Source: Alphaproteobacteria bacterium UBA6411 (GTDB taxonomy: Bacteria > Pseudomonadota > Alphaproteobacteria > CAAGCB01 > CAG-977). From it: 64,000 nt of DNA. Below the pieces are notes generated by a model, which saw nothing but the letters and a program-made list of their open reading frames with translations, was not told where the DNA came from and searched no databases. Of the stretch, positions 52,401 to 60,168 are shown piece by piece. The stretch is from positions 1 through 64,000 of the forward strand of contig DJPN01000029.1 in the NCBI GenBank assembly GCA_002438565.1, in the 5' to 3' direction. Position 1 is the first letter of the stretch. Every line of letters starts with the position of its first letter. A program made the translations under genes and the position numbers.

Positions 52401-53751
52401 GGGAGGCTATAACCCCGATACGGTAAAGACGCTGTTTGAAAACGTGTTTTCGATAGCCCGTCCGTTTATGAAAAACAAACAGTTCGGCCCGCAGGAGATT
52501 CTGCCCGCATCGTTTATGCGCGAATACAACCGCTATGACGAACGGTTGGAAGTGTTTGAAAAATACATGGACAGCTTTTTGCGCTATTGGGGAACGTACC
52601 CCGACAATGTGTATGTTCCCGCGTCAAGCTGGGCGGAATTCAAACAGCGGCTTGAAACACTCAAAGCGTTTAAAATCAATTCGTTGCTGCAAGCTGTTTA
52701 CGCGCGCTGTCTGAGTATTTTGAAAGGCATTGACGACACTTATTTGTCCGAAGCTTTAAAAACTGAAAAGGCGGATTATGTGGCGGCGGTCAACGACGAA
52801 CTGAGTCTGTTGACTCCGCTGTTCACGGATGCGGGACAGAAAACGCTGGATGCGTGGGCGAGCTTGCCCGACGATGCCGCCAAAGCGTGGGAAGTCTTGA
52901 CGTCGTTGTCCGACAGGGAACTGAAAAATTCGTTCTTTAACGTTTATTCGACGGCAAGCCGCGGCAAAATCGGCTGGTGGAACGGCTTTGTCGACAACGG
53001 CGTGGCTTTGCTGCGTACCGAAAACGAACGGATGCTGGAAACGGGGTATCAAACTGTTTTGCATGATATGAACGCTTTTCCGCTGTGCAAAAACTGTGCG
53101 GGCAAAAAAACGATTACGCCCAAGGAAATGCAAAAGCTTGCAAAACTGCTGCAAAGTGTTGCGCCCGAAGCCGAAAATGAAAAGACGGAAGGAACTTTAA
53201 TAGACAGGCGGCTGGATTTGTTCAAAAATCGTGAAGCTTTGGCCTGGGCGGGCGATATTCTGAAAGTCGCCGCTTTGTTGGCCGATGCGAAAAAGCCGCT
53301 GATTTGGACGCTGTATCAAGCTCCCGTCGATTTGCAGAACAGTTTGCTTTCGCGCGGGCAGGTCGCGGCGGCCAACCGTTTCCGCGCCGTCGGGTTGCGT
53401 ATGGGAAACGACAAGGTCGAAAAACGCATCAGTTCGATTATGACGGCGGATGCTAAAATCGGGCAGGGCAAAGCGTCCGCGCCGATTACGCTGAATTTTT
53501 ACAAACTGACAGGCGATGAACAGCCTGAAGCGCAAATCAGACTGGGCGATTACTGGGCGATTTTCAGAATCTATCTGAAAAACGGCGGCCATATCGACCC
53601 GTCGAGCGGACAGCTGTACATTCCGCTGACGGTCAAAGATAAAACGGGGGCGAAGTTTGTATACTTTGTAACCGTTCGGTTCAATCGGGACATTCTTGCA
53701 CCCGACGAATGGCCGACAAAGCAAAATTGGGAATCGCCCGTTTCCGAATGA
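49411..53751 (+). CDS. tssM: T6SS inner-membrane core protein TssM (IcmF)
   Basis: 1446 residues, larger than the usual 1100-1300. One N-terminal membrane helix (about 25-45), a cytoplasmic domain with an intact Walker A motif GEPHSGKST (123-131), a second membrane helix near 438-457 (LLCLALLAVGTVWLTAAYF), and a long periplasmic part. I see only one hydrophobic helix before the P-loop where many TssM have a hairpin of two. The C-terminal region (YWAIFRIYLKNGG) fits the periplasmic domain that contacts TssJ. Last gene of the T6SS locus. Confidence 0.95.
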   Translation: MGNSTDMIKQSFASANAGGMPAWLPWVVGALVLVAVFFFAVLPLLRKLKRKQLKVKETSEIKKDLMIWHHLAQLVRGGNEHQKAKQKLSDQIVKINLLFKQGLKLLETHSRKLYEQPWFIIVGEPHSGKSTLLRNSEQELIVSVEEEADGEENKSLPLRVWLGAKSVVCDVNGHVFFDRWLDGSSAEWNYIGKLLNRKRFKKPLDGLIVTIPADALLADDEALTQQKAILMTTEIGQLLHTIGMHLPCYVVVTKTDMVNGFSEYVMGISDDLRSQIFGWVNDAPAKYNAEKFKAFWDGLIDRLRAGCEKSMLSRNVATKLSAMENRMEITGKIYLFPDNFDKLYQNLSVYLRALFGEGNFHGADNAVLEGVFFASAKEGDVTLSPSYAELCNRPVDEAPIPVESKGISHPYFIRDLLRKVVFRVSPNAFFTQKAQIKRNIPKYLLCLALLAVGTVWLTAAYFKADKLEIQLESSTDYYASLSSLLQRGGVFNSPLIKKTDDGKYVLNNDPVQGEGMSRLQLFFEAFSERETENVAPFGFKTASWFVFGTDKDMGYDDKAFIFNQMQAIMVRMPVIKSTGEKLIAQGTNSPLTSNKREVIGSFSLLDSVENEDFTALFAGSGFQLKPMISYLIPDIPGDTMTLLNSFLTRYDRKYTMTMDPAYIHSSQFFAAQRTGLDAILTAWADLTAYPQAMYSGIKRAVDLSFRLENTQKRLSEQVKRLETLATAEQLIDAVAEWNGLVGREREQTDEMLRLLQRIQSANPLKKEKSGGTPFGIWGSGVSFDALLRYAARDYKNLFENDFDFLYGEIENFPIQPQDMVALRDAIKGREKRTAQKLENETAALHKKIDELKDAPLFRWQFVEKSDASGYMFRIMDKLYAVAASLKVPDEEELQKGDFKSNWLKTQRAIKEALERYDAAAKTYAGNDEVSKKAAEIRKMLLANADLVRITVLDSELKKLPTSEAETYSLVEQKAGNAPVFDFSRRLAQEVVGDLRYAGGYNPDTVKTLFENVFSIARPFMKNKQFGPQEILPASFMREYNRYDERLEVFEKYMDSFLRYWGTYPDNVYVPASSWAEFKQRLETLKAFKINSLLQAVYARCLSILKGIDDTYLSEALKTEKADYVAAVNDELSLLTPLFTDAGQKTLDAWASLPDDAAKAWEVLTSLSDRELKNSFFNVYSTASRGKIGWWNGFVDNGVALLRTENERMLETGYQTVLHDMNAFPLCKNCAGKKTITPKEMQKLAKLLQSVAPEAENEKTEGTLIDRRLDLFKNREALAWAGDILKVAALLADAKKPLIWTLYQAPVDLQNSLLSRGQVAAANRFRAVGLRMGNDKVEKRISSIMTADAKIGQGKASAPITLNFYKLTGDEQPEAQIRLGDYWAIFRIYLKNGGHIDPSSGQLYIPLTVKDKTGAKFVYFVTVRFNRDILAPDEWPTKQNWESPVSE

Positions 53752-53758
53752 CTTTTCA

Positions 53759-53788
53759 ATCCCCGCTTTTGAAACATAAAGCGGGGAT
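53759..53788 (+). other. hairpin after tssM without a T-run
   Basis: An 11-bp perfect stem, ATCCCCGCTTT (53759-53769) with AAAGCGGGGAT (53778-53788), and an 8-base loop. The next bases are AAAAAT, so it is not a standard intrinsic terminator; it may protect the 3' end of the T6SS transcript. Confidence 0.6.
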
Positions 53789-53800
53789 AAAAATATCCGC

Positions 53801-53831
53801 TTGACTTTGTAACCGTTGCAGAGTTTATACC
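53801..53831 (+). promoter_or_regulatory. MerR-type promoter with operator dyad, upstream of MATE-merR-copA
   Basis: -35 TTGACT (53801-53806) and a -10 at 53826-53831 (TATACC) with a 19-base spacer, or TTATAC with 18. The spacer contains a 21-base dyad, ACTTTGTAAC-C-GTTGCAGAGT (53804-53824), symmetric at 8 of 10 positions. This is the layout of promoters untwisted by MerR regulators, and a merR gene is the second gene of the operon. Confidence 0.7.
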
Positions 53832-53858
53832 CGATGAGTATCGAAAAGGAGAAAGGAT

Positions 53859-55202
53859 ATGGCGCAAAATTTGACCGAAGGCAGCGTTTTCAAAAACGTC
53901 GTTTTCTTTTCAATTCCGTACTTCATCTCGTATTTCCTGCAAACATTGTACGGCATGGCCGATTTGTTCATCATAGGACAATTCAACGGAGTAGCTGAAA
54001 CGACGGCTGTTTCCGTAGGGTCGCAAGTCATGCATATGCTGACCGTGATGATTGTGGGACTTGCCATGGGAGCGACGATCGGCATTGCGCAAGCCGTCGG
54101 GGCAAACAAAAAAGACAGAGCGGCGTTCAATATCGGCAATACGGTAACTTTGTTTACGGGATTGTCCGTAATTTTAACGGTTTTTCTGCTGTTGGCGGTC
54201 AATTCTATTGTATCCGTCATGTCAACGCCCGAAAAAGCCGTTGAAGGAACAAAACAGTATTTGATTGTGTGTTTTGCGGGCGTTCCTTTTATTACGGCGT
54301 ACAATATCATTGCGTCGATTTTTCGCGGGTTGGGCGATTCCAAAAGTCCGATGTACTTTATCGCCGTAGCGTGCACGGTTAACATTTTACTGGATTATGT
54401 GTTTATCGGTGTTTTCGGAATGGGCGCGTTCGGGGCGGCATTGGGAACAACCCTGTCTCAAGCGTTCAGCGTGGCGGTGTCGCTGTATGTAATGATGAAA
54501 CGCGACATAGGGGTTTCTTTGAAAAAACGTGATTTCCAAATACGCAAACCCGTTATGGCAAGATTGTTGAAAATCGGCATACCTGTTGCGCTGCAGGACG
54601 GTTTTATCCAAGTTTCGTTTGTCGTCATCACGATTATAGCCAATCAACGCGGACTGACGGATGCCGCCGCCGTCGGCATTGTTGAAAAAATCATCGGTTT
54701 TTTGTTTTTGATTCCGTCGTCAATGCTTTCAACGGTTTCGGCTTTGGGGGCACAAAACATAGGGGCGAAAAAGACGGACAGGGCTTTGCGGACTTTGTGG
54801 AGCGCAATGGCGATTGCGACGGTATTCGGAATGGCTGTTGTTGCCGTCGTTCAGTTTTCCGCCGCCCAAATTGTCGGATTGTTTACGGCGGATGGAAGCG
54901 TCAAAACGGCGGGAGCGTTGTATCTGAAAGGCTATGTTTGGGATTGCCTGTTTGCGGGTATACAATTTTGCTTCAGCGGATATTTTTGCGCCATCGGGCG
55001 GTCGGAACTGTCATTCCTGCACAATGTCATAGCTATTGTAACCGTGCGTGTTCCGGGGGCGTACTGGACATCCAAAGCGTTTTCCGATACTCTGTATCCA
55101 ATGGGGTTGACTTCTTCGGCGGGGTCTGCGCTGTCGATTGTTGTGTGTGCGATTGCTTTTTGGGGATTGAAGCTTGGAAAAATCACCGATGCGGAAAAAT
55201 AA
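53859..55202 (+). CDS. MATE family efflux transporter
   Basis: 447 residues, twelve hydrophobic segments, no signal peptide. MATE exporters use sodium or proton gradients to expel cationic drugs and metabolites. SIPYFISYFLQTLYGMADLF at the N-terminus and IFRGLGDSKSPMYFIAVAC near residue 155 are family blocks (the conserved AxLRGxGD-type loop). ALGAQNIGAKK near 290 marks the second half. A strong AAAGGAG precedes the ATG. It is the first gene of an operon with merR and copA. Confidence 0.93.
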   Translation: MAQNLTEGSVFKNVVFFSIPYFISYFLQTLYGMADLFIIGQFNGVAETTAVSVGSQVMHMLTVMIVGLAMGATIGIAQAVGANKKDRAAFNIGNTVTLFTGLSVILTVFLLLAVNSIVSVMSTPEKAVEGTKQYLIVCFAGVPFITAYNIIASIFRGLGDSKSPMYFIAVACTVNILLDYVFIGVFGMGAFGAALGTTLSQAFSVAVSLYVMMKRDIGVSLKKRDFQIRKPVMARLLKIGIPVALQDGFIQVSFVVITIIANQRGLTDAAAVGIVEKIIGFLFLIPSSMLSTVSALGAQNIGAKKTDRALRTLWSAMAIATVFGMAVVAVVQFSAAQIVGLFTADGSVKTAGALYLKGYVWDCLFAGIQFCFSGYFCAIGRSELSFLHNVIAIVTVRVPGAYWTSKAFSDTLYPMGLTSSAGSALSIVVCAIAFWGLKLGKITDAEK

Positions 55203-56034
55203 ACTGTTTGCGATAGGCGATGTTGCGCGGCATTTTCATTTAAGCGCGGGAACTTTGCGTCACTATGAACGCGAAGGATTGCTGACACCGGAATATGTCG
55301 ATGCCGACAGCGGCTACCGTTTTTACGGCTATAGGCAGTTTGAAGTATTGAGCACGATTTGCTATTTGCGAACCCTTGATTTGTCGTTGACGGAAATAGC
55401 TTGTTTTTTGAAGAACAGAAACATAAACAAAATTGAAAAGATGCTGTTGCGTCAAAAGGCGGCGGTTGTTCAAAAACAAAAAGAACTGAAGCGTATCAAA
55501 CGGAAAATCGACAATCGTCTGCAATGGCTGCAGGATGTCGGAAAATCGCGGTTTGACGAGATTCGGGAAATCGAATTGCCTGAATGCCGCATTGCCGAAA
55601 TAACGGTTTCTGTACAGCTGAAGAGCGCTTTTGATATGGAAGCGCCTGTCAGAAAGTTGGAAGAAGTGCAGGCGGAAGCCGTGATTTTTCTGGGCAAGGT
55701 CGGATGTTGCATCAGCGCGGAAAATCTGCGGGCGGGAAAGTATGACAACTATGATTCGGTTTTTTTGCTGTTGGATGACGAAGACCGCTTTGTCGGCAAA
55801 GTTTCCCGATTGCCCCCTGTCAAAGCCGTTTCCATCCGTTTTCGCGGGCATCATGCCCAAGCTCCGGAACAATATCGCAAACTGGCGGCGTATATGGCTG
55901 AAAACGGGCTTGAAATCGCGGGGTTTTCACGGGAAATCACGCTTGTCGACCAAGGGGTTGAAAACAATTCGGACAAATTTGTAACGGAAATCAGCATTCC
56001 TGTCTTTCATACCGCGGGAAAGGAAAACAAATGA
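55189..56034 (+). CDS. MerR family regulator with GyrI-like effector domain
   Basis: 281 residues from the ATG at 55189, inside the end of the MATE gene (14-base overlap). The N-terminal winged helix (FAIGDVARHFHLSAGTLRHY, residues about 7-26, then SGYRFYGYRQ) is typical, followed by a long dimerisation helix (about 85-120) and a C-terminal GyrI/BmrR-like ligand domain (about 125-281). This is the architecture of multidrug-sensing BmrR rather than of metal-sensing CueR; I do not see the CueR metal-binding cysteines at the C-terminus. It probably controls the promoter at 53801-53831 and hence its own operon. Confidence 0.92.
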   Translation: MRKNKLFAIGDVARHFHLSAGTLRHYEREGLLTPEYVDADSGYRFYGYRQFEVLSTICYLRTLDLSLTEIACFLKNRNINKIEKMLLRQKAAVVQKQKELKRIKRKIDNRLQWLQDVGKSRFDEIREIELPECRIAEITVSVQLKSAFDMEAPVRKLEEVQAEAVIFLGKVGCCISAENLRAGKYDNYDSVFLLLDDEDRFVGKVSRLPPVKAVSIRFRGHHAQAPEQYRKLAAYMAENGLEIAGFSREITLVDQGVENNSDKFVTEISIPVFHTAGKENK

Positions 56035-58403
56035 AACAAACTTTCGGCATTGCGGGGATGAGCTGTGCGGCGTGTTCCGCCCGTGTGGACAAAGCCGTGT
56101 CCGCCGTGCGGGGCGTAAAAAACGTGTCCGTCAACCTGCTGAAAAACACAATGCAGGTGGAATATGATGAAAAAACGGTGTCGCCTGCCGCCCTTGTTTC
56201 CGCCGTTGAACAGGCAGGATACGGGGCGCGCATTTCCGGAGGAAATCAGCCTGTTGAACAAAAAAGTGAAAACCTTAAAGGACGGCTGATTGTTTCCGCT
56301 TGCGCGACTTTGATTTTAATGACGTTGGCCATGGGCGGCATGATAGGCTTGCCCGTTCCCGAAATAAGCGTTGAAGCGCTCGGCTTGACGCAGTTTTTGT
56401 TGGCTTTGGCCGTTTTGTTCGCCAACACGGATTTTTTCAAAAAAGGATTTAAAACGCTGTTTGCGGGCGCGCCGACGATGGACTCTTTGATTGCTTTGGG
56501 GGCGGGCGCGGCTGTGGCGTACAGCGTTGCGGGGCTGTATCAGAAACAAACGGAACTGTATTTTGAATCAGCCGCAATGATTTTGACTTTGGTGCTGTTC
56601 GGGCGGTATTTGGAAGCGGGCGCGAAAGCCAAAACGGTGCAGGCGATTGCGGGGTTGGCGGCTTTGGCGCCGCAAACGGCAACAGTTTTGAAAAACGGAA
56701 TGGAGCAAACCGCTGCAATCGACAATTTGGCGGTTGGTGATTTAATCGTCGTCAAAACAGGCGAACGCGTCGCGGCGGACGGTGTCGTCGTCGAAGGCGC
56801 GGCGGCTGTTGACGAATCCGCCTTGACGGGGGAAAGTCTGCCCGTTCAAAAAACAATCGGCGATGCGGTCAAAACGGCAACGTTCGCGGTGTCGGGGCGG
56901 ATTGTCCTGAGTGCCGAAAAGATCGGCAAAGACACCGCTTTGGCGCAAATCATCCGCTTGGTCGACGAAGCGACAAGCTCTAAAGCCCCGATAGCCCGAT
57001 TGGCGGACAAAATCAGCGGTGTATTCGTGCCTGTCGTTATCGGCATTGCCGTTTTGACGTTCGCCGTTTGGGTGCTTTGCGGAGCGGCGCTTGGTTTCGC
57101 TTTGGAAAAAGCGATTGCCGTTTTGGTGATTTCGTGCCCGTGCGCTTTGGGGCTGGCGACGCCGACGGCAATCATGGTCGGCACGGGACGCGGGGCGAAA
57201 GCGGGCGTTTTGTTCAAATCGGCGCAGGCTTTGGAAACCGTCGGACGCGCGGATGCGATTGCTTTGGACAAGACGGGAACTGTTACGGTCGGAAAGCCGG
57301 TTGTAACCGATATTTTGGGCGATGAAGCCGAGGTTTTGCGCCTTGCGGCGGCTTTGGAAAAACTGTCCGAGCATCCTTTGGGCGCGGCAATCATTGAACG
57401 GGCGGAGGGAATGGATTTGCCCGCTGTTTCCGACTTCAAGCAAATCGCGGGGCAGGGGGTAACGGGCGTCATCAACGGGGAACTTTGCGCCGTCGGAAAC
57501 GCGGAAACCGCCCTCGAAAACCCGTTTGCGGCCGATGCGGAACAATGGGCGGAGCAGGCAAAAACCGCTTTGTTTGTTGTCAAGGGCGGCAAAACAATCG
57601 GCGCGATTGCCGTTGCCGACAATGTCAAACCCGATGCAAAAGCGGCTGTCGAAAGCTTGAAACAATCGGGTTTGTCCGTGGCGATGCTGACGGGCGACAA
57701 CGAAAAAACGGCGCAGGCGGTCGCAAAACAGGCGGGGATTGTCGATGTTTTCGCCAGAATGCTGCCGCAGGACAAAGCCGCCGAAATCCAAACTCTGCAA
57801 AAGGGCGGGCATATTGCCGTTATGGTCGGCGACGGGATTAATGATGCGCCGGCTTTGGCGCAAGCGGATGCCGGTATGGCAATGGGGCGGGGGACGGATG
57901 TCGCTTTGGATTGCGCCGATGTCGTGCTGACGAACAACGACTTGTCTTCGGTTGTGTTTGCCGTGAAATTGGGACGGGCGGTGCTGAAAAACATTAAGGA
58001 AAACCTGTTTTGGGCGTTTTTCTACAATGCCGTCGGCATTCCCGTTGCGGCGGGCGTGCTGTATCCGAGCTTCGGGATTTCGCTCAGCCCCATGATTGCC
58101 GCCGCGGCAATGAGCTTCAGTTCAATCAGCGTCGTGTCGAACGCGCTTCGATTACGGCGTTTCAACTTAGCAAAAGGAAAATCAGCAATGAACAAAATCG
58201 TGTTTGTAGACGGAATGCACTGCGCGCATTGTGCCGCTTTTGTCGAAAAATCATTGAAAGGTGTTAACGGCGTCAAAGCTGTTTCGGTTGACTTGGCGGG
58301 CAAAAAGGCGTCTGTAACGCTTGAAAAAGACGTATCCGACGATGCGCTGTCCAAAGCGGTTTCGGAGGCGGGTTTTGCCGTCGTCGGCATCAAGGGCGCT
58401 TAA
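56031..58403 (+). CDS. copA: Cu(+)-exporting P-type ATPase with N- and C-terminal metal-binding domains
   Basis: 790 residues. An N-terminal heavy-metal domain (GMSCAAC, Cys12 and Cys15), eight membrane helices, the CPC motif (369-371), phosphorylation site DKTGT at Asp413, the HP dipeptide in SEHPLG and the hinge GDGINDAP. YN in FWAFFYNAVG and the SS pair in MSFSSISV match the Cu(+)-specific 1B-1 class. Unusually a second heavy-metal domain (GMHCAHC, Cys731 and Cys734) is fused after the last membrane helix. It exports copper from the cytosol. It overlaps merR by 4 bases. Confidence 0.95.
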   Translation: MKQTFGIAGMSCAACSARVDKAVSAVRGVKNVSVNLLKNTMQVEYDEKTVSPAALVSAVEQAGYGARISGGNQPVEQKSENLKGRLIVSACATLILMTLAMGGMIGLPVPEISVEALGLTQFLLALAVLFANTDFFKKGFKTLFAGAPTMDSLIALGAGAAVAYSVAGLYQKQTELYFESAAMILTLVLFGRYLEAGAKAKTVQAIAGLAALAPQTATVLKNGMEQTAAIDNLAVGDLIVVKTGERVAADGVVVEGAAAVDESALTGESLPVQKTIGDAVKTATFAVSGRIVLSAEKIGKDTALAQIIRLVDEATSSKAPIARLADKISGVFVPVVIGIAVLTFAVWVLCGAALGFALEKAIAVLVISCPCALGLATPTAIMVGTGRGAKAGVLFKSAQALETVGRADAIALDKTGTVTVGKPVVTDILGDEAEVLRLAAALEKLSEHPLGAAIIERAEGMDLPAVSDFKQIAGQGVTGVINGELCAVGNAETALENPFAADAEQWAEQAKTALFVVKGGKTIGAIAVADNVKPDAKAAVESLKQSGLSVAMLTGDNEKTAQAVAKQAGIVDVFARMLPQDKAAEIQTLQKGGHIAVMVGDGINDAPALAQADAGMAMGRGTDVALDCADVVLTNNDLSSVVFAVKLGRAVLKNIKENLFWAFFYNAVGIPVAAGVLYPSFGISLSPMIAAAAMSFSSISVVSNALRLRRFNLAKGKSAMNKIVFVDGMHCAHCAAFVEKSLKGVNGVKAVSVDLAGKKASVTLEKDVSDDALSKAVSEAGFAVVGIKGA
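58172..58190 (+). promoter_or_regulatory. internal ribosome-binding site and ATG for a CopZ-like chaperone within copA
   Basis: AAAAGGAAA (58172-58180) precedes an in-frame ATG at 58188 by 7 bases. Initiation here would yield a free 71-residue protein, the C-terminal metal-binding domain of CopA alone, with GMHCAHC, the size and form of the copper chaperone CopZ. The spacing and motif are as good as at most real starts in this window. Confidence 0.5.
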
Positions 58404-58458
58404 CCGAATCGGCGGGTAAAACGCACGAAAAACGCTTGTCGAAGATATTCTTTTTTGT

Positions 58459-58939
58459 TATCACTTTGTAATGATGAAAGGCAAGCAAAAATGAAATGTC
58501 CGAAATGCGGCGAAGAAACGGCGGTGAAGTACGGTAAAGCGCGCGGGAAACAACGATTCAAGTGCAAATCCTGCGGTTGCCAATTTACGCGTGAAACGCC
58601 CTATGCCCGCAGTTTGAATGAAAAATGGCTGGCAATGACTTTGCTGTTGTCCGGATTGTCGATGACGGCGGTTGCCAAAGCGTTGGGCGTCAGCGTGCAA
58701 AGCGTGATGCGCTGGAAAAATTCGGGACAATTTATGTCCGACGATGTCATTCAAGCCATTCGCGTGCGCAAAGTGTCGAAAACGGGAAATGTGAAAATAA
58801 TCAAAGACAACGCTCCCGACAAAGAGGAAGAGGACGATTTCAAGTATAATGACTTGTACGTTTTGGAAACCCGTTCGGATTCCGGACTGCGTGTCGATAT
58901 AGCCATTCGGAAAAAAGCCAAAACCATTACAAAGTGATA
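58459..58939. repeat. perfect 15-bp inverted repeats bracketing the InsA-like gene
   Basis: TATCACTTTGTAATG at 58459-58473 has its exact reverse complement at 58925-58939. The left copy lies just upstream of the gene; the right copy contains the last codons and the stop. I see no target-site duplication in the flanks. Confidence 0.85.
58491..58937 (+). CDS. IS1 InsA-like zinc-ribbon / helix-turn-helix protein
   Basis: 148 residues from the ATG at 58491. An N-terminal zinc ribbon (CPKCGEETAVKYGKARGKQR, then CKSCGCQF; four cysteines) is followed by a helix-turn-helix near residues 50-80 (SMTAVAKALGVSVQSVMRW), the same order as InsA of IS1. The C-terminal 60 residues are charged and lack any transposase DDE part; no insB follows. 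It may be a stranded transposon gene or a domesticated DNA-binding regulator. Confidence 0.75.
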   Translation: MKCPKCGEETAVKYGKARGKQRFKCKSCGCQFTRETPYARSLNEKWLAMTLLLSGLSMTAVAKALGVSVQSVMRWKNSGQFMSDDVIQAIRVRKVSKTGNVKIIKDNAPDKEEEDDFKYNDLYVLETRSDSGLRVDIAIRKKAKTITK

Positions 58940-58954
58940 TAAATAAAATTTTGC

Positions 58955-58983
58955 TTGATTTTAAAAAGTCGTCCTTTTATCAA
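58955..58983 (+). promoter_or_regulatory. possible promoter of the RND efflux operon
   Basis: TTGATT (58955-58960) and TATCAA (58978-58983) with a 17-base spacer, 32 bases before the adaptor start. The -10 is weak, so confidence is low. The downstream edge reads into an AT-rich leader. Confidence 0.35.
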
Positions 58984-59015
58984 ACAAACCAAAACTTTTT
59001 AGCAAGGAGCGTTTG

Positions 59016-60167
59016 ATGAAAGTCGTTCATTTGAGCAAAAGAAAAATTCTGTTTCAACTGATTGTCCTGCTGGCGTGCGTCGCGGCGGGATGGCTGCTGA
59101 AAACCCGCTTGACGCCTGCGGAAAATCACGGATTCGGCGGCGGCGTGCCGTATGTGGTAACAACGGATGCGGTTTTGGAAAACACCGCGCCCGTCAAAAA
59201 ATACATCGCGACGGTTGAAGCGATTAACAGCGTCGACGTCAAGGCGCAGGTCACGGGGTATCTGGATAAAATTCTGTTCGACGAAGGCAGTTTTGTGAAA
59301 AAGGATCAGGTGCTGTTCATCATTGAACAAAGCCGCTACCGTGAAGCCGTCAACAGCGCGGATGCCGAAGTCGCGCGGACGAAAGCGAACTTGAAGCAAA
59401 TCGAAAGCGATCACAAACGCAACAAAGTGCTGTTCAAGCAAAAGGTTCTGACCGCGTCGAACATCGAAGCGTCCGAAAGCGCGCTGGCGCAGGCAAAAGC
59501 CGCCGTCAAGGCCGCCGAAGCGAACGCCGCGACCGCGCGGATCAACTTGGGTTACACGGAAATCAAAGCGCCGATTGACGGCTTTATCGGCAAAGCTTTG
59601 ATTACAAAAGGCAACTTTATCGATATGTCGGGGCGGGCAATGGCGCGCATCGTGCAGGTGTCGCCGATCCGCATTTCGTTTTCCGTAACCGACAGGGATC
59701 GCTTGGTCGCGATGAAGCATTTGCAGACGAACGGCGATTTTATTACGGATATCAAAGTCGTCCTGCCCGACAACTCGACCGTTCCGGTCAAGGTTTTGAA
59801 AACGTTTTTTGACAGCGAAGTCAATTTGATGACGGCGACGGTTGCAACCTATATCGACGTTCAAAACGCGGACAAAGTGCTGCTGCCGGGGAACCATGTC
59901 GACGTTTTGGTCAAAGCCGGCGAAGACCGTCCTTTGCTGCTGATTCCGCAATCCGCCGCGATGCAGGACAATTTGGGATTGTTCGTCTATGTTGTGAACG
60001 CTGATGAAAAAGCACAGAAAACCTATGTCAAAACGGGTGATTTAATCAACGACAAACTGATTGTAACGGACGGATTGAAAGCGGGTGAGCGTATCATCGT
60101 GCAGGGCTTGCAGAAAGTCGAAAACGGTTCGCCCGTCAAACAAAGCTTTGTGAAATCGGAGGGCTGA
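59016..60167 (+). CDS. RND efflux periplasmic adaptor (membrane fusion protein)
   Basis: 383 residues from the ATG at 59016, with AAGGAG upstream. One N-terminal hydrophobic segment (about 12-28) anchors or exports it. The biotinyl-lipoyl-like halves (VEAINSVDVKAQVTGYLDKI near residue 67 and YTEIKAPIDGFIGKAL near 180) flank an alpha-helical hairpin (about 110-165), then beta-barrel and membrane-proximal domains, as in AcrA. It bridges the pump and the outer-membrane channel encoded just downstream. Confidence 0.95.
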   Translation: MKVVHLSKRKILFQLIVLLACVAAGWLLKTRLTPAENHGFGGGVPYVVTTDAVLENTAPVKKYIATVEAINSVDVKAQVTGYLDKILFDEGSFVKKDQVLFIIEQSRYREAVNSADAEVARTKANLKQIESDHKRNKVLFKQKVLTASNIEASESALAQAKAAVKAAEANAATARINLGYTEIKAPIDGFIGKALITKGNFIDMSGRAMARIVQVSPIRISFSVTDRDRLVAMKHLQTNGDFITDIKVVLPDNSTVPVKVLKTFFDSEVNLMTATVATYIDVQNADKVLLPGNHVDVLVKAGEDRPLLLIPQSAAMQDNLGLFVYVVNADEKAQKTYVKTGDLINDKLIVTDGLKAGERIIVQGLQKVENGSPVKQSFVKSEG

Positions 60168-60168
60168 G

